64,000 nucleotides of DNA from Kordia antarctica. Lineage in GTDB: Bacteria; Bacteroidota; Bacteroidia; Flavobacteriales; Flavobacteriaceae. Position numbers and translations under genes: made by a program. The stretch spans positions 2,633,501 to 2,697,500 of the forward strand of contig NZ_CP019288.1 of NCBI RefSeq assembly GCF_009901525.1, written 5' to 3'. Shown here piece by piece: positions 61,638-64,000 of this stretch. Numbering within the stretch: position 1 is the first letter of the stretch; the number at the start of each line of letters is the position of its first letter. The notes under the pieces were generated by a model. That model had not been told where the DNA came from. It was given only the letters and a program-made list of their open reading frames with translations, and ran no database searches.

Positions 61638-61811
61638 ATGAAAAAAAAGAATTTAAACAAAAAGTTGACAATTAAAACAATTTCAGTTTCTAATTTAAAC
61701 GAATTACAAGGTGGACGTTCAGATTTAGCAGCAGGAACTCATGAACCTTGTGAAGTATATGAATTGACGGACTGGTGTACTATGTTTGGTTGTCCTCCAA
61801 TAGAAAAATAA
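61638..61811 (+). CDS. GG-leader Cys-rich peptide A
   Basis: 57 residues from MKKKNLNKK. The leader (MKKKNLNKKLTIKTISVSNL) belongs to the Bacteroidota class I lanthipeptide-type or GG-leader natural product family, and NELQGG is the cleavage site. The core begins RSDLAAGTHEPCEVYELTDW and ends with three Cys in total (EPCE, DWC, FGCPP). An in-frame upstream ATG (61590) adds MVKVKSLFINILKFSI and is also conserved in the second copy. No dedicated maturase or transporter is present, although the neighbouring cluster might supply one. Confidence 0.78.
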   Translation: MKKKNLNKKLTIKTISVSNLNELQGGRSDLAAGTHEPCEVYELTDWCTMFGCPPIEK

Positions 61812-61905
61812 TTTTTAAATAGAAATTATCCTATCAGAAGAATTACAGGTATACTATTTTGATGTACTAATTCAATGCGAATTATTATTTTTTAAAACCA
61901 ATACA

Positions 61906-61930
61906 TTTCACTTTTATGGTGAAAGTGAAA
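61906..61930 (+). promoter_or_regulatory. Leader hairpin/dyad, copy 2
   Basis: TTTCACTTT pairs perfectly with AAAGTGAAA across a 7-base loop. It corresponds to the site at 61580-61604. One base change restores a Watson-Crick pair where copy 1 has G-U. Confidence 0.6.
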
Positions 61931-61963
61931 ACATTATTCATTAACATTTTAAACTTTTCAATT

Positions 61964-62131
61964 ATGAAAAAAAAGAATCTAAACAAAACATTACAACTTA
62001 AAACAATTTCAGTTTGCAATTTAAACGAAGTACAAGGTGGACGCATAGGAGCAGAAGGAACTCATTATACGCATTGCATTGGACCTAGTACTGTTTGTAC
62101 AGACTACTGCACTATTACATGTCAATGGTAA
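61964..62131 (+). CDS. GG-leader Cys-rich peptide B
   Basis: 55 residues from MKKKNLNKT. The leader is nearly the same as that of peptide A (LQLKTISVCNLNEVQGG), but the core RIGAEGTHYTHCIGPSTVCT and following residues hold four Cys and many Thr/Ser, ending CQW. Only leaders and 5' regions are conserved, so the cores have diversified as in RiPP families. A terminator 22 bp after the stop closes the pair. The upstream frame again adds a conserved MVKVKTLFINILNFSI. Confidence 0.78.
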   Translation: MKKKNLNKTLQLKTISVCNLNEVQGGRIGAEGTHYTHCIGPSTVCTDYCTITCQW

Positions 62132-62152
62132 TAAGTTATAGTTTTAAAATAG

Positions 62153-62189
62153 AAAAACGCCTGTGAATCTTATTCACAGGCGTTTTTTT
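62153..62189 (+). terminator. Rho-independent terminator after the peptide genes
   Basis: 16-bp perfect stem, AAAAACGCCTGTGAAT (62153?-62168) with ATTCACAGGCGTTTTT (62172-62187), with a 3-base loop and T-run. It can serve the convergent NusG-like gene as well. Confidence 0.95.
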
Positions 62190-62209
62190 ATGTCTTTTTT
62201 TACTAGAAA

Positions 62210-62728
62210 TTATGCTACTAAAGAATCGGAAAGTAAACACGGCGGAATCGTAGCTGTAATGTTTTGATGCAATGATTCAATGCGAACTACTATTTTCTTT
62301 GTATTATCAACTCGTATAATTTCACACTCTAAACCAGTTAAAGGTCCATATAGAATTTTTTGAATATCGCCAACCTTAGGCAACTTATGAGTCACTTCAA
62401 TGTCAGTAATTCCTTCTGCTCCTACCAAGAGTTTAATTTTTGTAATTTCATTTTCAGATACTTTGGCATATTCTTTCCCAAAACGTATGTAAGCACAGAC
62501 GCCATTTACATCTAACACATCATGAAATTCCCTTGGGGATTTTAACTTCACAAACACATACGAAGGAAACATAGATTTGTATATTATTTTTTTACGATCA
62601 CTCCATTTACGTACAGTTTTCATTAAAGGAAGAAAGGACTCTAGTCCATTTTTTTCTAATGTATCATGAACTTTTTTTTCATTATAAGATTTTACATACA
62701 ACACGTGCCAACCAATATTAAATTTCAT
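62210..62728 (-). CDS. UpxY/LoaP-type NusG paralogue, transcription antiterminator
   Basis: 172 residues. The NusG N-terminal domain GWHVLYVKSYNEKKVHDTLE... is followed by SMFPSYVFVKLK, and a C-terminal KOW-like part (VGDIQKILYGPLTGLECEII) follows. Such paralogues (UpxY in Bacteroides, LoaP in Firmicutes) help RNA polymerase read through long operons of capsule or antibiotic biosynthesis. It is transcribed towards the two peptide genes. Linkage to the long cluster is plausible but not shown. Confidence 0.88.
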   Translation of the reverse strand: MKFNIGWHVLYVKSYNEKKVHDTLEKNGLESFLPLMKTVRKWSDRKKIIYKSMFPSYVFVKLKSPREFHDVLDVNGVCAYIRFGKEYAKVSENEITKIKLLVGAEGITDIEVTHKLPKVGDIQKILYGPLTGLECEIIRVDNTKKIVVRIESLHQNITATIPPCLLSDSLVA

Positions 62729-63023
62729 TTAAAATAACTATTAAAGAATTTAGGCTTCATTAATGAAGGACAAAAATAAATAGGGGACTATTTTTTGTCT
62801 TATTAACAAATAGATAACTACTCGATGCAGTTAGATTGGTTTTCTAGGGAGGGAATTTGAAGAAATCTTCAATAACAAATATAGTAATCCAATATGAATT
62901 AGATATACTTTTATGCATAAATAATTTAGGTTTTACAGTAATAAAACTGATTACACCAATATTTCTAAGGCAGTATTTATACTTAGTCAATCGGTTACAC
63001 ACTTAGAGACCTATTTTACAAAA
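62729..63023. other. AT-rich gap upstream of the NusG paralogue
   Basis: No coding frame or RNA is visible in this roughly 300-bp stretch. It should hold the promoter of the minus-strand NusG paralogue and any leader acting on its own transcription, but no consensus box stood out. Confidence 0.5.
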
Positions 63024-63053
63024 AAAATCTTCTTGATTTCTCAAGAAGATTTT
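63024..63053 (-). terminator. Terminator of the minus-strand gene at 63081
   Basis: 13-bp stem, AAAATCTTCTTGA (63024-63036) with TCAAGAAGATTTT (63041-63053). Flanking A-runs on the plus strand become U-runs for minus-strand RNA. It lies 28 bp after the stop codon. Confidence 0.85.
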
Positions 63054-63080
63054 ATGTATTTCGTATGAAATTGAAAGATA

Positions 63081-63812
63081 TTAATCCTTCAAGAAATCTT
63101 TTAAAATTTCTTTTAATACCAATGTATCGTTTTCTGTGTTTCTGATCAATTTGTTTGCTTCATCACATTCAAATTGAGCGTAGTTGATTTTCATATACCG
63201 AAAACTTTTAGCAAGAACAGCTTCTTTTTTAAGCTCGTCATAATATTTTATTTGAGTGATTCGCGCTTGTTCTTTCTCGTCCAATTCTTCAAAAGGTTTG
63301 TTTTGTTGAAAAAACTCCATGACAAGTTTCAACTCTTTATAATACGCGTCTACAGGTAGTTTTGTTCTACCTTTTCCTCTTTTATGAAGGTTTCCTACTA
63401 AAGTATCAAACGTGTGTTTTCTTGACGCTTCTTGTCCTAATAATTCATCACAAATATTTAACAGATAATTCTCATCACTGTTTTTAATATCTAGAATGTG
63501 TTGTTGTTTTTTACTGATCTCAGGAATTACCTCTTTTGGTGTATATTCCTTGCCTTCTCTTACCAAATACCAATACGTGTTTTCCGTTCTTCTTTCTGCA
63601 TGTGCCGTAGGTATTTTAGTGAGTTCCGATTTTTGGTCTAATCTCCGAAGTACTTTTCGCATTGGAAATCCTTTTTTCACATCTTTCTCAAATATTCCTG
63701 CTTCAACTAATGCAGGCATTATTTCCTTTACAGGAATCCAATCAACAGCAATATTTGTATCAAAATACTGAGTTATTACTTCATTAATCTTCGCTATATT
63801 TTCATCAGTCAT
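63081..63812 (-). CDS. Hypothetical protein with PD-(D/E)XK-like motif
   Basis: 243 residues. The N-terminal half (about 1-75) looks like a winged-helix: VDWIPVKEIMPALVEAGIFEKD and MRKVLRRLDQKSELTKIP. After about residue 125 comes TFDTLVGNLHKRGKGRTKLPVDAYYKELKLVMEFFQQ. The last part resembles the LPVDAY..L.LVVEY..QH motif of PD-(D/E)XK endonuclease-like proteins, with D and E as the metal ligands. It may bind or cut DNA. Its own terminator follows. The remaining 188 bases of the window (63813-64000) hold no gene I can see. Confidence 0.55.
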   Translation of the reverse strand: MTDENIAKINEVITQYFDTNIAVDWIPVKEIMPALVEAGIFEKDVKKGFPMRKVLRRLDQKSELTKIPTAHAERRTENTYWYLVREGKEYTPKEVIPEISKKQQHILDIKNSDENYLLNICDELLGQEASRKHTFDTLVGNLHKRGKGRTKLPVDAYYKELKLVMEFFQQNKPFEELDEKEQARITQIKYYDELKKEAVLAKSFRYMKINYAQFECDEANKLIRNTENDTLVLKEILKDFLKD

Positions 63813-64000
63813 ACTATGCTATTTTACCTGTTATACTTTAGGCTTGCGTCATCCTAAAATAGGTTGACAGTTTTTTTATAAATTAAAATCAGAGAAGTTA
63901 ACTTCTTTGGTTTTTGTTGCGCACAAAAGTAGGTGTTTTAAAGTTAAGACTTTAATGTGATTTTTTATAATTTACTAAGAATTAATAGAAGATTAGATTT

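Overview
The window is low-GC DNA from a member of the Bacteroidota, most likely a marine Flavobacteriaceae and possibly Kordia-like. The evidence is a SusC/SusD pair, lipoproteins with flavobacterial signal peptides, flavobacterial families (DUF6268, DUF6498, MORN and PA2169-type proteins), rare Shine-Dalgarno sites, class I lanthipeptide-type leaders and a tyrosine ammonia-lyase close to the Flavobacterium johnsoniae enzyme. The genus is a guess. I saw no rRNA, tRNA or CRISPR array.

Region 1 (1-15.6 kb) is mostly minus-strand housekeeping and envelope genes: a partial YeeE/YedE-type transporter, a NarL-type two-component pair, secreted or membrane proteins of unknown function, MORN and TPR proteins, an unknown membrane/GAF-like two-gene module, and a methyltransferase / SSS symporter / phosphoesterase operon. 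Region 2 (15.6-21.4 kb) is a SusD-SusC pair and a DUF2064 protein whose conserved N-terminus lies upstream of its first ATG. Region 3 (21.6-37.7 kb) is rich in envelope and stress functions: DinB-like, CorA, two MscS channels, DUF1328, a catalytically degenerate SRAP homologue, cardiolipin synthase, two PA2169-type bundles, hemerythrin, topoisomerase IB and the TIGR03915/TIGR03916 radical SAM pair. It also holds an orphan lanthipeptide-type precursor and a pseudogene that has lost its start codon and carries an in-frame TGA.

Region 4 (38.3-61.5 kb) is the main discovery candidate: one long plus-strand operon-like cluster combining two chemistries. One half is an aryl-polyene/flexirubin-like type II polyketide set: tyrosine ammonia-lyase, AMP-ligase, two ketosynthases, a Cys-less chain-length-factor-like partner, a third KS-like fragment, one ACP, two ketoreductases, two hotdog dehydratases, a thioesterase, C- and O-methyltransferases, a glycosyltransferase and two acyltransferases. 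The other half is peptide (RiPP) machinery: a GwsG-type ATP-grasp ligase, a GwsS-type maturase that has lost its SPASM Fe-S cysteines, an M50 protease with a PqqD-like N-terminus, an LpxL-like acyltransferase with a PqqD-like C-terminal extension, a CPBP protease and a 52-residue precursor-like peptide with its own promoter gap and a strong downstream hairpin. The simplest hypothesis is a ribosomal peptide acylated or otherwise joined to a p-coumaroyl-primed polyene chain, then methylated and glycosylated. I know of no described system with this gene set, but that could not be searched here. The cluster starts with a TonB-dependent receptor and a TPR protein; no phosphopantetheinyl transferase, LolA or MMPL exporter is visible.

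Region 5 (61.5-64 kb) holds two tandemly duplicated GG-leader Cys-rich peptides with a conserved 5' hairpin, a NusG/UpxY-type antiterminator paralogue facing them, and a protein with a PD-(D/E)XK-like motif. An IS remnant sits between the last two genes of the main cluster. Low-complexity 7-8 bp tandem repeats and REP-like palindromes recur in the intergenic spaces.
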